A stretch of 64,000 nucleotides of DNA, taken from Streptomyces sp. MspMP-M5 (GTDB lineage Bacteria; Actinomycetota; Actinomycetes; Streptomycetales; Streptomycetaceae). The DNA is taken from positions 31,371 through 95,370 of the forward strand of contig NZ_KB891895.1 in NCBI RefSeq assembly GCF_000373585.1, read 5' to 3'. The position numbers and the translations under genes are program-made. Below are positions 44,126-52,862 of the stretch, in pieces. The notes under the pieces are model-generated. The model had not been told where the DNA came from. It searched no databases and was given only the letters and a program-made list of their open reading frames with translations. Every line of letters starts with the position of its first letter. Position 1 is the first letter of the stretch.

Positions 44126-44434
44126 CTACTCCACCGCATACAGCAGCCTGTACTCAGCGCCATCCGCCCTGAAGCGCAGACTGCGCTCACCAGGCGTATC
44201 CGTAATCCACTGCTCCCTGAGCTTGCCGTCCCCACCCGAGGCGCCGGCCTCCCCGAGAGACACCGCAATCGTCCCCGTGAAGTCACAGTCGTACTTGACG
44301 GTGTACGTCCGGTCTCCCAGCACCGTTCCATTCCACACAGTGCCGCGATCCTGGACAACGAGCCTCGGCTGATCGAAGCCGCTCCAGCCCTCAGTGGTGA
44401 CGCACTTGAGCATCTCCAGATACAGCTTGGCCAT
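44126..44434 (-). CDS. Small beta-rich hypothetical protein
   Basis: A 102-residue protein from ATG 44434, preceded by AGGGGAC: MAKLYLEMLKCVTTEGWSG, RLVVQDRGTVWNGTVLGDRTYTVKYDCDFTG, TPGERSLRFRADGAEYRLLYAV. Alternating polar/nonpolar residues suggest a small beta-sandwich; it resembles eukaryote- or phage-type C2-like folds only vaguely. An in-frame upstream start at 44470 exists. No family assigned. Codon usage is less GC-biased than its neighbours, so it may be acquired. Confidence 0.55.
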   Translation of the reverse strand: MAKLYLEMLKCVTTEGWSGFDQPRLVVQDRGTVWNGTVLGDRTYTVKYDCDFTGTIAVSLGEAGASGGDGKLREQWITDTPGERSLRFRADGAEYRLLYAVE

Positions 44435-44833
44435 ACCGTCCCCTGTGAAGAATCCTCCCCGACACTTCACATCCTGCCGAGCCCCGATAAACGATCACTA
44501 AATGATCTGGCACAACATCCGCCGCACAGGCGACGCATCACACGACGTAGGCGCGAATGGCGGGTTGCGCGCCTGCTGAGCGCCCTGACCGTTCCGCTCG
44601 CCGCGGGGCGAGACACCTGCAGCTTCGACCTCCCAAGCACATCCGACCAGCGCCACCCCTGAAGGGCCGTCGGTTCAGCCGTGGGGATACCGATGCCGAA
44701 GCCGACGGTGAACTGCGCGTAGGTGCGGCCAGAGCGTGGCCGTACCCTGCAGCTGCCTGTGGTGGGGCTCGTGCCTGTGACCCGGCCGCTCCGGGGGATG
44801 GCGTACTGCCGGCACGCTTTCGGCCGATGCCCC
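44435..44833. other. Non-coding stretch
   Basis: 399 bases with no supported gene. The first part (to about 44520) is AT-richer (CACTAAATGATCTGG), suggesting a promoter for the minus-strand small protein; the rest is featureless. Confidence 0.4.
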
Positions 44834-46288
44834 TTACGCTGCAGTCTTGGTGCGGACGGGGGCGCTGCTTGCCGTGGAGGGCGCGGCCGGCTTGCTGAAG
44901 ACGGCCAGTTGTGACAGGACCGCTGCCCCGCATCCGACAGCGCCCAGCACGAGTGTGATCACCATGAAGCCGTGCGTCGCTGCCGCGCGTCCGCCGCTCG
45001 GCACGAGATCCAGATACACGGTGCCGAAGAGCGCGACACCCAGTACGCCGCCCACCTGAAGGGCCGTGTTGAACAGCCCGCTCATATCCGGCGCATACTG
45101 GTCCTCCACCGCGCTGGTCAGATGGGTGAGAGTACCGCTGAACGCGGCTCCGTACCCCAGCCCGCCAAGGCCAAGCAGGATCGTCAGGAGCACGCCGCTG
45201 GTCGTGCCGGCCCAGACTCCCACCCCGATGCCGGTGAAGGCGAGCGCGAGCAGCAGGGTGCCAAGGGGAGCCACCCAGTGCTTGACGGCGGCGGGCATGC
45301 GGCCGAGCAGCGGGCCGGAGACGCCGAAGGCAGCCACCCAGGACACCAGGACAAGGCCCGAGTAGGTGGCGCTCTTGTGGAGTCCCGCTTGCAGGTACTG
45401 CGCCAGCACGAAGAGCAGAGCGAAGTACGTGGCGCGGGTGGCGGCCTGAGAGAGCAGGGAGTACACCACCGGCTTGCGGGTGAGGAGAGACAGAGTGATC
45501 AGTGGTTGCCCACCTCGTCGGCCCACGCGGCGCTCAAGCCCGACGAACGACGCGACGGCGGGCAGGCTTGCGGCGAAGCACACCCACGTCCACACGGGCC
45601 AGCCCGCATCACGGCCCAGCACCATGGGCAGTACGAGCAGCAGCAGCGCCGCGGACAGGACGGCCACACCCGCCAGATCCATGCGTTGCGTGCCTCGTCG
45701 TTCGTCTGCCGGAAGGAAGTGCCGGCCAACGACGATCAGGCAGAGTCCGATGGGGACATTGATCAGGAAGATCGGACGCCAGGCGGCCCCGAACAGATCC
45801 GCCGACACCAGTACACCGCCGATGACCTGGCCGAACACCGCGCTGCCCGACAGCACCGCCGTATACAACCCCAGGGCCCGACTGCGTGCAGGGCCATGGA
45901 AGTTGAGCTGAATGCCAGTCAGCACCTGTGACGTGAGCAGCGCGGCACCGGCGCCCTGTACGACCCGGGCGACCACCAGGAGGACAGGCGTTGGCGCCAG
46001 TCCACAGGCCAGCGACGCAAGGGTGAAGATCGTGAGACCGAGCTGGAACATCCGCCGGTAGCCTCGCGCACCGCCCAGCCGCGCGCTGGTGATGAGCAGC
46101 ACGGCGTACGCGAGGGTGTAACCGGAGACGATCAGCTCCAGCTCCGCACCGGAGGCATGTAGATGATGCTGGATCGAGGGGGTGGCGATGTTGACGATGG
46201 CGATGTCCACGTTTCCCAGGAACATTCCGCCCAGTAACGCGGTGAGCAGCCACCCTGAGTGTTGCGGCCGTTGTGTTGCCTCGGTCAT
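44834..46288 (-). CDS. DHA2 (EmrB/QacA-type) MFS exporter
   Basis: A 484-residue multidrug-type exporter with 14 predicted helices. N-terminal LGGMFLGNVDIAIVNIATPSIQHHL, the motif-A-like loop SARLGGARGYRRMFQLGL, and motif-C-like RVVQGAGAALLTSQ plus GPARSRALGLYTAV. ATG 46288 preceded by GAAGAGGAAGCC; frame open upstream. It has an in-frame TTA leucine codon at complement 46235-46237, so translation may depend on bldA tRNA. No adjacent regulator. It lies between the cluster and the right tRNA copy; a role in exporting the cluster product is possible but unsupported. Confidence 0.92.
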   Translation of the reverse strand: MTEATQRPQHSGWLLTALLGGMFLGNVDIAIVNIATPSIQHHLHASGAELELIVSGYTLAYAVLLITSARLGGARGYRRMFQLGLTIFTLASLACGLAPTPVLLVVARVVQGAGAALLTSQVLTGIQLNFHGPARSRALGLYTAVLSGSAVFGQVIGGVLVSADLFGAAWRPIFLINVPIGLCLIVVGRHFLPADERRGTQRMDLAGVAVLSAALLLLVLPMVLGRDAGWPVWTWVCFAASLPAVASFVGLERRVGRRGGQPLITLSLLTRKPVVYSLLSQAATRATYFALLFVLAQYLQAGLHKSATYSGLVLVSWVAAFGVSGPLLGRMPAAVKHWVAPLGTLLLALAFTGIGVGVWAGTTSGVLLTILLGLGGLGYGAAFSGTLTHLTSAVEDQYAPDMSGLFNTALQVGGVLGVALFGTVYLDLVPSGGRAAATHGFMVITLVLGAVGCGAAVLSQLAVFSKPAAPSTASSAPVRTKTAA

Positions 46289-46645
46289 TGGCTTCCTCTT
46301 CGCCCATTCGAACGCGTCGGTGTGACTCATGTCGCCGGCATGAGTCAACCGGAGCCTGAGGAGCGGAACTGGCGGGATTCGGACGTGACGTTCGTCCAGT
46401 GAGGCCATCAACGGCAGAGCGTGTGTTCCAGGGTGACGGTTCGACTTCGCTAGGTAGGTGGGTGGCTTCGGGCTTCCCAAGACGCTGCAAAGCGACGCCT
46501 GAGGCGCCCGTGCCGGCTCCCCGCGGCGCCGTAGCACCTGACACACGTGCCCACATCGTGACGCTGTGCGCCGCCGCTCGACGGAGGGTGAACCCCTGAC
46601 CGATTCGGTTGATCCAGGTCGATGCCGTACAGTTCAGTGTGCCGT
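46289..46645. other. Intergenic stretch before right tRNA
   Basis: 357 bases. No gene supported. The last 46 bases (46600-46645) are the conserved tRNA-upstream block. Reads on both strands give only short low-complexity frames. Confidence 0.45.
46600..46645 (+). promoter_or_regulatory. Conserved upstream block of right initiator tRNA
   Basis: Matches the block at 21246-21291 in about 36 of 46 positions, with CCGTACAGTTCA 13 bases or so upstream of the tRNA as possible -10/start region. Confidence 0.6.
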
Positions 46646-46719
46646 CGCGGGGTGGAGCAGCTCGGTAGCTCGCTGGGCTCATAACCCAGAGGTCGCAGGT
46701 TCAAATCCTGTCCCCGCTA
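46646..46719 (+). tRNA. Initiator tRNA-Met (fMet, CAT), right copy
   Basis: Identical over 74 bases to the tRNA at 21172-21245: unpaired first C, acceptor GCGGGG/CCCCGC, anticodon CAT on the GGG/CCC stem and T-arm GGTTCAAATCC. CCA not encoded (TAC then TC). Confidence 0.95.
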
Positions 46720-46725
46720 CTCAGA

Positions 46726-46760
46726 AGTGAAGGCCCGGTGGTATCCACCGGGCCTTCACT
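46726..46760 (+). terminator. Terminator of initiator tRNA gene (right copy)
   Basis: Perfect 16-base stem (AGTGAAGGCCCGGTGG / CCACCGGGCCTTCACT) with a three-base loop, just after the tRNA. Shares GTGAAGGCCCGGT with the left tRNA terminator. Confidence 0.88.
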
Positions 46761-46838
46761 GTGATCGACCGGCCGCCGACTGCGGCGAGCGCCACCGAGC
46801 GGATCCGATCAGTGTGGCTCGCCATCAGCCGGCCGCGG

Positions 46839-47384
46839 TCACGCAATGAGGGCATGGAGGTGTTCGTCGTGCAGCCGTCCGTCGCCGAACCTCTTGGCCA
46901 TGCGCAGGGTGCCTTCGAGGCCGAACCCGGCCTTCTGCGCCACCCTGCACGAGGCGGTGTTCTCCACGCCGTGCGTCAGGACGATGCGGTTGAGTCCCAA
47001 CTCCCGCAGGGCCCAGTCGGCGACGCAGTGCACGGCGGCCGTGGCGACGCCTTGACCACGGGTCCAGCGGGCTATGCGGTATCCCACTTTGGCTTGTGCG
47101 TTCTCGCGGTCGATGCCGTGCAGGGCGATGTTGCCGGCGTACCGCCCGCCGTGCTTGTGCACGATGGAGAACGTCGCCTGGCTGCCGTCCGACCAGTCAG
47201 CGCCCGCGAGACAGTCCTTGATCGCGGAGGCTTCGTCGGTGATCTGGCAGCGCGGGTTCCACATGCGCACGTCCGGGTCGATACCGAGTTCCAGGACTGC
47301 GGCACTCTCCTCCACACGCGGAGGCCGGAGAAGTAAGTCACCGACGGTCAGGACAACGGGCCGCAGAGGCGCTTCAAGAGACAT
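46839..47384 (-). CDS. GNAT-family acetyltransferase (RimJ/RimL type)
   Basis: A 181-residue acetyltransferase. The acetyl-CoA loop is YRIARWTRGQGVATAAVHCVADWAL (motif A, RGQGVA), then LNRIVLTHGVENTASCRVAQKAGFGLEGTLR (motif B). The N-terminus (LRPPRVEESAAVLEL) is that of RimJ/RimL-like proteins acting on protein N-termini or small amines. Start at ATG 47384. Divergent from the ornithine-cyclodeaminase-like gene by 104 bases. Confidence 0.9.
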   Translation of the reverse strand: MSLEAPLRPVVLTVGDLLLRPPRVEESAAVLELGIDPDVRMWNPRCQITDEASAIKDCLAGADWSDGSQATFSIVHKHGGRYAGNIALHGIDRENAQAKVGYRIARWTRGQGVATAAVHCVADWALRELGLNRIVLTHGVENTASCRVAQKAGFGLEGTLRMAKRFGDGRLHDEHLHALIA

Positions 47385-47488
47385 CCGAGAAGCATGCCAG
47401 CTCCGATGTGGACAGTCGCAGACAGCCCCTGCGTGAGAAGTTCGACGTTCCGCACCGACCGCCACAGAATCCGTGAAACGCTCACGCC

Positions 47489-48445
47489 ATGACCCGGATC
47501 CTGACCCGCACCGATCTTCTGGAGCTGCTCAACCCCCACGACTGCATCCAGGCACTCCGGGAAGGTTTCGCGACAGCCCCGCGCAGCGCGGTATCGGGCC
47601 AGCGGGTACGCACCGACCTCCCCTTCCCAGGCACCGCCACCGCCTTGTTGCCCGGGCTGCTGCCGGGCATCGACGGCTACACGGTCAAGGTCAACGCGAA
47701 GTTTCCCGGCGCGGCCCCGGCGCTTCGGGGGGTGATCTGCCTCCACAGCGGCACGGACGGCGCCTTGCTGGCACTGATCGACTCGGCCACCATCACCGCC
47801 TGGCGCACCGGCCTCGCCGCAGCCCTGGCCACCGACCTGATCGCCAGGCCGGGCAGCGACGGTGCCCACACGGTCGGCGTGCTCGGCGTGATCGGGGCCG
47901 GAGCCCAGGCCGAACTGACCGTCCAGGGACTGGGCACGCTGCGCTCGTGGAACCACCTTGTCGTCCATGACACCGACAGGCAGCGCGCGACCGACTTCGC
48001 CGATCGGTACGGCGGCAGCGTGGTGTCCACTCCCGGCCAGGTGGCCGCCGAGGCGGACATCGTGGTGCTGGCCACCTGGGCACGCCAACCTCTGCTCCAC
48101 TTAAGGGATCTGAGGCCACATCAGCATCTGACCACGCTCGGCGCCGACGAACCCGGTAAGCAGGAACTCGCCGCCGAGGTCCTCACTTACGCCCGGCTGA
48201 TTGTCGACGACGTCGCTCTCGTCGCCGCACACGGCGCTCTCGCCAACGCCGGCCTGCCCGCCACCACGGCCGCCGCCTGCCTGAGCGAGGTGATCCGTGG
48301 CGACGCGCCCGCCCGCTGCCACAACCAGAAGATCACCGTCTACGCCCCGGTCGGCCTGCCCTGGCAGGACCTCGCCCTGAGCTGGCTGGCCTACCAGCAG
48401 GCCGCGACCACCGGAACCGGAACGACCCTCGACCTCCTGTCCTGA
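47489..48445 (+). CDS. Ornithine cyclodeaminase/mu-crystallin family protein
   Basis: A 318-residue NAD(P)-dependent enzyme. Substrate Lys/Arg region SGQRVRTDLPFPG and KVNAKFPGAAPALRG; Rossmann loop VGVLGVIGAGAQAELTVQGL; LRPHQHLTTLGADEPGKQEL near the active site. Family members include ornithine cyclodeaminase, alanine dehydrogenase and ketimine reductase. One TTA codon is in frame at 48101. Adjacent LysR and DapA-like genes suggest amino-acid breakdown, perhaps of a proline/hydroxyproline-like or cyclic imine acid. Confidence 0.9.
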   Translation: MTRILTRTDLLELLNPHDCIQALREGFATAPRSAVSGQRVRTDLPFPGTATALLPGLLPGIDGYTVKVNAKFPGAAPALRGVICLHSGTDGALLALIDSATITAWRTGLAAALATDLIARPGSDGAHTVGVLGVIGAGAQAELTVQGLGTLRSWNHLVVHDTDRQRATDFADRYGGSVVSTPGQVAAEADIVVLATWARQPLLHLRDLRPHQHLTTLGADEPGKQELAAEVLTYARLIVDDVALVAAHGALANAGLPATTAAACLSEVIRGDAPARCHNQKITVYAPVGLPWQDLALSWLAYQQAATTGTGTTLDLLS

Positions 48446-48510
48446 CCGACGGCCTGCCTGCCTGAGCATGTCCCATGACTGGGGAGAGCAACCGAGCAGG
48501 CCCGGCCCGC

Positions 48511-49386
48511 TCACCGGAGCTCTGGTGGGAGGGTCATGCGGAGGGCTGCGGTGACGGTGGCGACGGCCGGGTGGTTGGCCGCGCCCGCGCGGTGGACGGT
48601 ACGGGTGCGGCGGGACATCGCCAGTCGCGTGAGGCTGAGGCCCGGTGGTGGGGCGGTGGCGCCGAGGTGGGGAACGAGGGCGACGCCCTGTCCGAGGGCG
48701 ACCAGGGCCAGGACGGTCGCGAAGTCGTCGACCTCGTGGCGTACACGAGGGGTGAAGCCGGCTGCCTGGCAGGCTCGTTCGGTCATGGTGCGGCAGAGCC
48801 TGCCGGGCGGAGCGGTGATCCACGGGCTGGTGGCGTGGTCGGCCAACGAGCTCGGCGTGCGTGCCGCCAGGTACATCGGTTCGGTGAACAACTCCTGACC
48901 GGTCAGGCCGGGTTGGGGCTCGGCGGGGACGAAGTCGTACTCGTGCACCAGAGCCAGGTCGAGTTCTCCGGCGCGTAGCGCGGCGGCCACGCCGGCCGGA
49001 TCGACGTCGGTCACTCTCGCCTCCAGCGCGGGGTGTTCGCGAGCGAGCGCGGCCAAGGCGGCCGGGATGATCGCATGGGTCGCAGACGGGTAGCTTCCGA
49101 TCCGTACGGGGCCGGCCAGTCCCTCGCGGACGGCTGCGAGTTCGGCGTCTGCCCGTTCCAGGCGCTCCAGCAGGTCCTCGGTATGCCGGACCAGGTTCTG
49201 CCCGGCCGGGGTCAGCGCGACCCGGCGGCCGGTGCGCTGCAGCAAGGACACTCCGGTCTCGCGTTCCAGCACGGACAGTTGTTGGGAGACCGCGGACGGG
49301 CTGAAGGACAGCGCCTCGGCAACGGCGGCGATGGTGCCCCGGTGCGCGAGTTCCCGGAGCAGACGCAGACGGCGGACATCAAGCAT
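48511..49386 (-). CDS. LysR-family regulator
   Basis: A 291-residue LysR protein: N-terminal HTH (LRLLRELAHRGTIAAVAEALSFSPSAVSQQLSVLERETG) and an effector domain (VRIGSYPSATHAIIPAALAAL..., LALVHEYDFVP). It is divergent from the DapA-like gene, starting 60 bases away, and convergent with the cyclodeaminase-like gene. Likely activates the DapA-like gene. Confidence 0.9.
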   Translation of the reverse strand: MLDVRRLRLLRELAHRGTIAAVAEALSFSPSAVSQQLSVLERETGVSLLQRTGRRVALTPAGQNLVRHTEDLLERLERADAELAAVREGLAGPVRIGSYPSATHAIIPAALAALAREHPALEARVTDVDPAGVAAALRAGELDLALVHEYDFVPAEPQPGLTGQELFTEPMYLAARTPSSLADHATSPWITAPPGRLCRTMTERACQAAGFTPRVRHEVDDFATVLALVALGQGVALVPHLGATAPPPGLSLTRLAMSRRTRTVHRAGAANHPAVATVTAALRMTLPPELR

Positions 49387-49445
49387 CAGCTCAGCTTACG
49401 AGCACCATCGAGAATGTGTGCTGGACCTGTGCAGTACCGGTCACC

Positions 49446-50342
49446 ATGCTCAAGGACATGGAACTGCACGGCATTTACGTACCGCTGGTGACACCGTTTG
49501 CCGAGGATGGCGCGGTCGCGCTGCACGCGTTGGAAGTACTGGCCCGCTCGGTGCTCGCGGAGGGCGCCGCCGGACTGGTCGCACTGGGCACGACGGGCGA
49601 GCCGGCCACGCTGTCGCCGGACGAGAAGCGGCAGGTGGTGAAGGTCTGCGCCCGGGTGTGCCGGGAACACGGGGCGAGGCTGATCGTCGGCGCCGGGGGC
49701 AGCGACACCAGGCAGAGTGCGGCGGCGCTGACCGAACTGGCGGGCCTTGCGGACGCCGCACTGGTCCCCGTACCGCCGTTCGTTCGGCCCTCGGAGGACG
49801 GGGTGCTCGCGCACTTCGCCCACCTCGCGGAGCGGAGCCCGGTACCGCTGGTGATCTACCACATCCCGCACCGGACCGGACAGGCACTCGGAGCGGGCAC
49901 CCTGCGCCGACTGTGCCGGATGCCCGGGGTCATCGGGGCCAAGCTCGCAACGGGCTCGGTGCTGGACCATGACACCGTCGAGCTGTTGGGCGACCTGCCG
50001 CCCGGCGTCACCGTACTGGCCGGGGAGGACGCCTTCCTCGTCCCGCTGCTCGCTCTCGGGGCCGCAGGCGGCATCCTCGCCTCGGCACACCTGGCCACCG
50101 CGCACTTCGTCGAACTGCTCGATGCCTGGGACAAGGGGAATCTGGCCCATGCCCGCCCCCTCGGCCATCGACTGGCGGAACTGTCCCAGTCAGTCTTCTC
50201 CGAGCCCAACCCTGCGGTGGTGAAGGCCGTACTGGCGGCTGAGGGGCGGATTCCGACACCTGCGGTCCGGCTGCCGTTGCTCCCCGCGAGCGAGGCCGCA
50301 ACGACCCAGGCACTGGCTCGCCTCAGCGCGCTCACCGCATGA
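49446..50342 (+). CDS. Dihydrodipicolinate synthase/N-acetylneuraminate lyase family protein
   Basis: A 298-residue class I aldolase-like barrel. MELHGIYVPLVTPFAEDG start; GLVALGTTGEPATLSPDEKRQVV; tyrosine in YHIPHRTGQALG; Schiff-base lysine in GVIGAKLATGSVLD. This is the DapA/NanA fold; the YHIPHRTG variant differs from true DapA (YNVP). ATG 49446 or 49458 (AAGGAC lies one base before the latter). With the divergent LysR and the cyclodeaminase it probably belongs to a catabolic branch (2-keto-3-deoxy acid aldolase or hydroxyproline-type). A terminator hairpin follows. Confidence 0.88.
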   Translation: MLKDMELHGIYVPLVTPFAEDGAVALHALEVLARSVLAEGAAGLVALGTTGEPATLSPDEKRQVVKVCARVCREHGARLIVGAGGSDTRQSAAALTELAGLADAALVPVPPFVRPSEDGVLAHFAHLAERSPVPLVIYHIPHRTGQALGAGTLRRLCRMPGVIGAKLATGSVLDHDTVELLGDLPPGVTVLAGEDAFLVPLLALGAAGGILASAHLATAHFVELLDAWDKGNLAHARPLGHRLAELSQSVFSEPNPAVVKAVLAAEGRIPTPAVRLPLLPASEAATTQALARLSALTA

Positions 50343-50552
50343 CGTCAGCACCGGCAGGACGGCGGATGTGCGCACGAGAGGCAAGGCGGAAACGCGGCAA
50401 CGTGGCCTGGTTCGGAGCGGCCGTGGCCGGGCCGATGCGTACAGCGGCGGGCAGGTGAACTCCATCGCCGGACGGAAGCGGGTCACGAGCCGCCGTGCGG
50501 GCGGAGAGCCGCCCCGTGACATCAGTGTGGCCCGCATTTCCCGGGTCCTTCC

Positions 50553-50585
50553 CGAGGCCGAAGCCCCGGGCCCCCTCCGGCCTCG
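50553..50585. terminator. Terminator between convergent genes
   Basis: CGAGGCCG / CGGCCTCG eight-base stem with a CG-rich loop, next to the stop of the kinase gene and downstream of the DapA-like gene. Confidence 0.55.
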
Positions 50586-52352
50586 CTAACAGCGGTCCGG
50601 CCAGCCACTCTGGCGGATGATGTTGTCGGCGGACATCCAGCCCGCGTCATTCGTCCCCGCGATGCGGACGTAGAGCCACTTGTGGCCGTAGGAGTTCTCG
50701 ACGGAGCAGTGGAACCACAGCTTCGTACCGGACTTGGTCGCGGCCACGGAGGAGCAGGCCATGTAGGGCCCCGTCACGATGTGGTGATCGCCGGACAGGT
50801 AGCCGTACGTTCCCGGCTTCGGGTCGTGGTGGCTCCAGCCGCTGCAAGTCGTCGACACCGAAGTGGGCTTGGTCGAGGGGGAAGCGGACGTGCTCGGCGT
50901 GGCACTGGGCTTGGCCGACGGAGACGCGGAAGAAGCGGGAGAGGGAGAGGTCGAACTGGACGGATTTCCCGCTCCCGTGGACGACGAGGGGCCCGGGGAA
51001 TTCACGCCGTCGGCCATTCCGCGGCCGCTCGGCTGATGGCTGCCTGCCTGGGAGCCGGCACCTGGCGCTGCCTGCGGCTCGTTACCGTCCGCCTCACCAT
51101 GCTGCGCCGTCAAGGCGTAGGTGACACCGCCTCCAGCGAGCACGACGAAGGCGGCCGCCGCCGCGATGAGGACACGACGTGGGCGCCGGCCGTGGCCGGC
51201 GGCGGTGGCGGTGGCGGTGGCGGTGGCGGTGGCGGTGGCGGCGCCAGGAGCGTAGCCCGCGGTCGGCACGTCGGGCTGCGGATTGGGCCGCGGGCCGGAC
51301 GTCGGGTAGCCGGTGTGCGGAGGCTGCGGGGAGGACGGGTGGAACGGCGGCGCAGCACCGAATCCAGGCGGCGGCACCGGGTTGGCAGCCTGGAAAGGTG
51401 CCGGGGCGGCTGCCTGTGCCGGCGCAGCGGTGGGGCCCATGGGGGCCGGCGGCGCGAGGTTCGTCGTCGTGCCCACGGCCGCCTGCTGCAGCATCTCACG
51501 CGCCTGCTCGGCCGTGGGCCGGTTCTCCGGCTGCTTCGCCATCAGCGCCCGCAGCACCGGCGTCAGCGGCCCCGCGCGCCGGGGCTCCGGCAGCGGCTCG
51601 GTGACGATCGCCGACAAGGTGGACCACACGGACGTACGGCGGAACGGCGACGTGCCTTCCACCGCCGCGTACAGCGTCATGCCGAGCGACCAGATGTCCG
51701 ACGCGGGGCTGGGCGCCGTGCCCTGGGCGCGCTCCGGCGGCAGGTAGTCGAGGGAGCCGACGAGCTGTCCGCTCTGGGTCAGCTTGGCCATGGCCTCGTC
51801 GCCGGAGGCATCCATGGTGGCGATGCCGAAATCGGTGAGCACGACCCGCCCGCCGTGCTCCAGCAGCACGTTCCCCGGCTTGACGTCCCGGTGCAGTACG
51901 CCCACCCGGTGCGCGGCGTCGAGTGCGTCCATCAGCTTGGCACCGATCGCCGCCGCCTCGTGCGGCGGCAGCGTGCCGCGCTGCGTCAGTACGTCGTCGA
52001 GCGACGGTCCGTCGACGAGTTCCATGACGATGACCGGCAGGCCCTGCTCCTCGGTCACGTCGTGCACAGTGACCACGCCGCTGTGCCGGATACGGGCGGC
52101 GGCCTGCGCCTCCCGCTGCATCCGGGTCCGCAGATCGAGCAGTTCGGGCGCGGAGGCGTCGGTGAAGGCCCGCAGTACCTTGACGGCGACCTCGCGGTTC
52201 AGTACTTGGTCCACAGCTCGGGCGACCACGCCCATGCCGCCCCGCCCGATGGTCGCGGTCACCCGGTAGCGGCCCCCGAGAACCTTGCCTATCAGCTCGT
52301 CGCCGCTCGCGTCCCCGGCCGTCACCGCACGCTCCGTTCCGTCACCGCTCAT
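50586..52352 (-). CDS. Transmembrane Ser/Thr protein kinase (PknB type) with sensor tail
   Basis: A 588-residue kinase. Residues about 25-285 are a Hanks-type kinase: glycine loop IGRGGMGVVA, VAVKVLR lysine, catalytic loop VLHRDVKPGNVLL, DFG as LTDFGIATM, and LPPERAQG. A Pro/Ala/Gly-rich juxtamembrane linker includes (Ala-Thr) repeats encoded by GGTGGC units at 51201-51242. One membrane segment (VLIAAAAAFVVLAGGGVTYAL), then a Ser/Pro stalk and an extracytoplasmic C-terminal domain of about 90 residues with cysteines (CSGWSHHDPKPGTYGYLSGDH... LWFHCSVENSYGHKWLYVRIAG), SH3-like. It phosphorylates proteins in response to an outside signal, not identified. Confidence 0.92.
   Translation of the reverse strand: MSGDGTERAVTAGDASGDELIGKVLGGRYRVTATIGRGGMGVVARAVDQVLNREVAVKVLRAFTDASAPELLDLRTRMQREAQAAARIRHSGVVTVHDVTEEQGLPVIVMELVDGPSLDDVLTQRGTLPPHEAAAIGAKLMDALDAAHRVGVLHRDVKPGNVLLEHGGRVVLTDFGIATMDASGDEAMAKLTQSGQLVGSLDYLPPERAQGTAPSPASDIWSLGMTLYAAVEGTSPFRRTSVWSTLSAIVTEPLPEPRRAGPLTPVLRALMAKQPENRPTAEQAREMLQQAAVGTTTNLAPPAPMGPTAAPAQAAAPAPFQAANPVPPPGFGAAPPFHPSSPQPPHTGYPTSGPRPNPQPDVPTAGYAPGAATATATATATATAAGHGRRPRRVLIAAAAAFVVLAGGGVTYALTAQHGEADGNEPQAAPGAGSQAGSHQPSGRGMADGVNSPGPSSSTGAGNPSSSTSPSPASSASPSAKPSATPSTSASPSTKPTSVSTTCSGWSHHDPKPGTYGYLSGDHHIVTGPYMACSSVAATKSGTKLWFHCSVENSYGHKWLYVRIAGTNDAGWMSADNIIRQSGWPDRC
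51201..51242. repeat. GGTGGC/GCCACC tandem hexanucleotide repeat
   Basis: About seven tandem GGTGGC units inside the kinase gene, coding Ala-Thr dipeptides in the linker before the membrane segment. Whole hexamers keep the frame, so copy-number change would only alter linker length. Confidence 0.75.
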
Positions 52353-52862
52353 CGCTGTTCATCGTTCACACCTGGCGCCCCAGAGTAAAGGCAGGCGGCA
52401 CCGGAGCAGACACGGGGAGGGGATCGCACAGCGGTGCCCCTGGCTTGGCAGGCCCGGACCGGGGACGGCCCGGGGAAGACCGGGGACCCACCGGAGCGAG
52501 AAGATGCCTGGCGGCACGACATCGACGTTCCGCGCGAGAGAAGGTGCCCCGCATGACGGATCCGGCCGCTGAACAGTGAACACACCACAGCCCGCCCGCT
52601 GTCCCGGAAGCAGCGGAAAGTGCGGTGTGGCTGAGAGGGCATCTGCTGGAGATCGCCTCCGCGCTGCGTCCGGACCACCGCCCGGTGGTGGTCCGTGAGT
52701 GGAGCGACCCGGTACGGCTCCGCGACCCCGCGCCTGTCGCAGGGGTGCGCCGCGCGGCGCACCTACGCGTTCACGCTTCCCCTGTCATGAGTGCCGACAG
52801 CATGCCACCGGAGGCCGCCCTGTCCCGGTGGCTTCCCGCGCCACGCGGCCCGGTGGAGAACG
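52353..52862. other. Intergenic stretch upstream of kinase and acetyltransferase
   Basis: 510 bases without a convincing gene. One plus-strand stretch near 52625-52700 (LLEIASALRPDHRPVVVREWSDPVRL in one frame) looks protein-like but has no start, family or continuation. It probably also contains the kinase promoter close to 52352. Confidence 0.45.

Noticed and set aside
21172..46719. tRNA copies as attL/attR of an integrative element
   Set aside because: They are in inverted rather than direct orientation, and no integrase, excisionase or replication gene lies between.
51201..51242. Tandem GGTGGC units as a CRISPR or mobile-element signal
   Set aside because: They are a coding microsatellite inside the kinase linker; there are no spacers or cas genes in the window.
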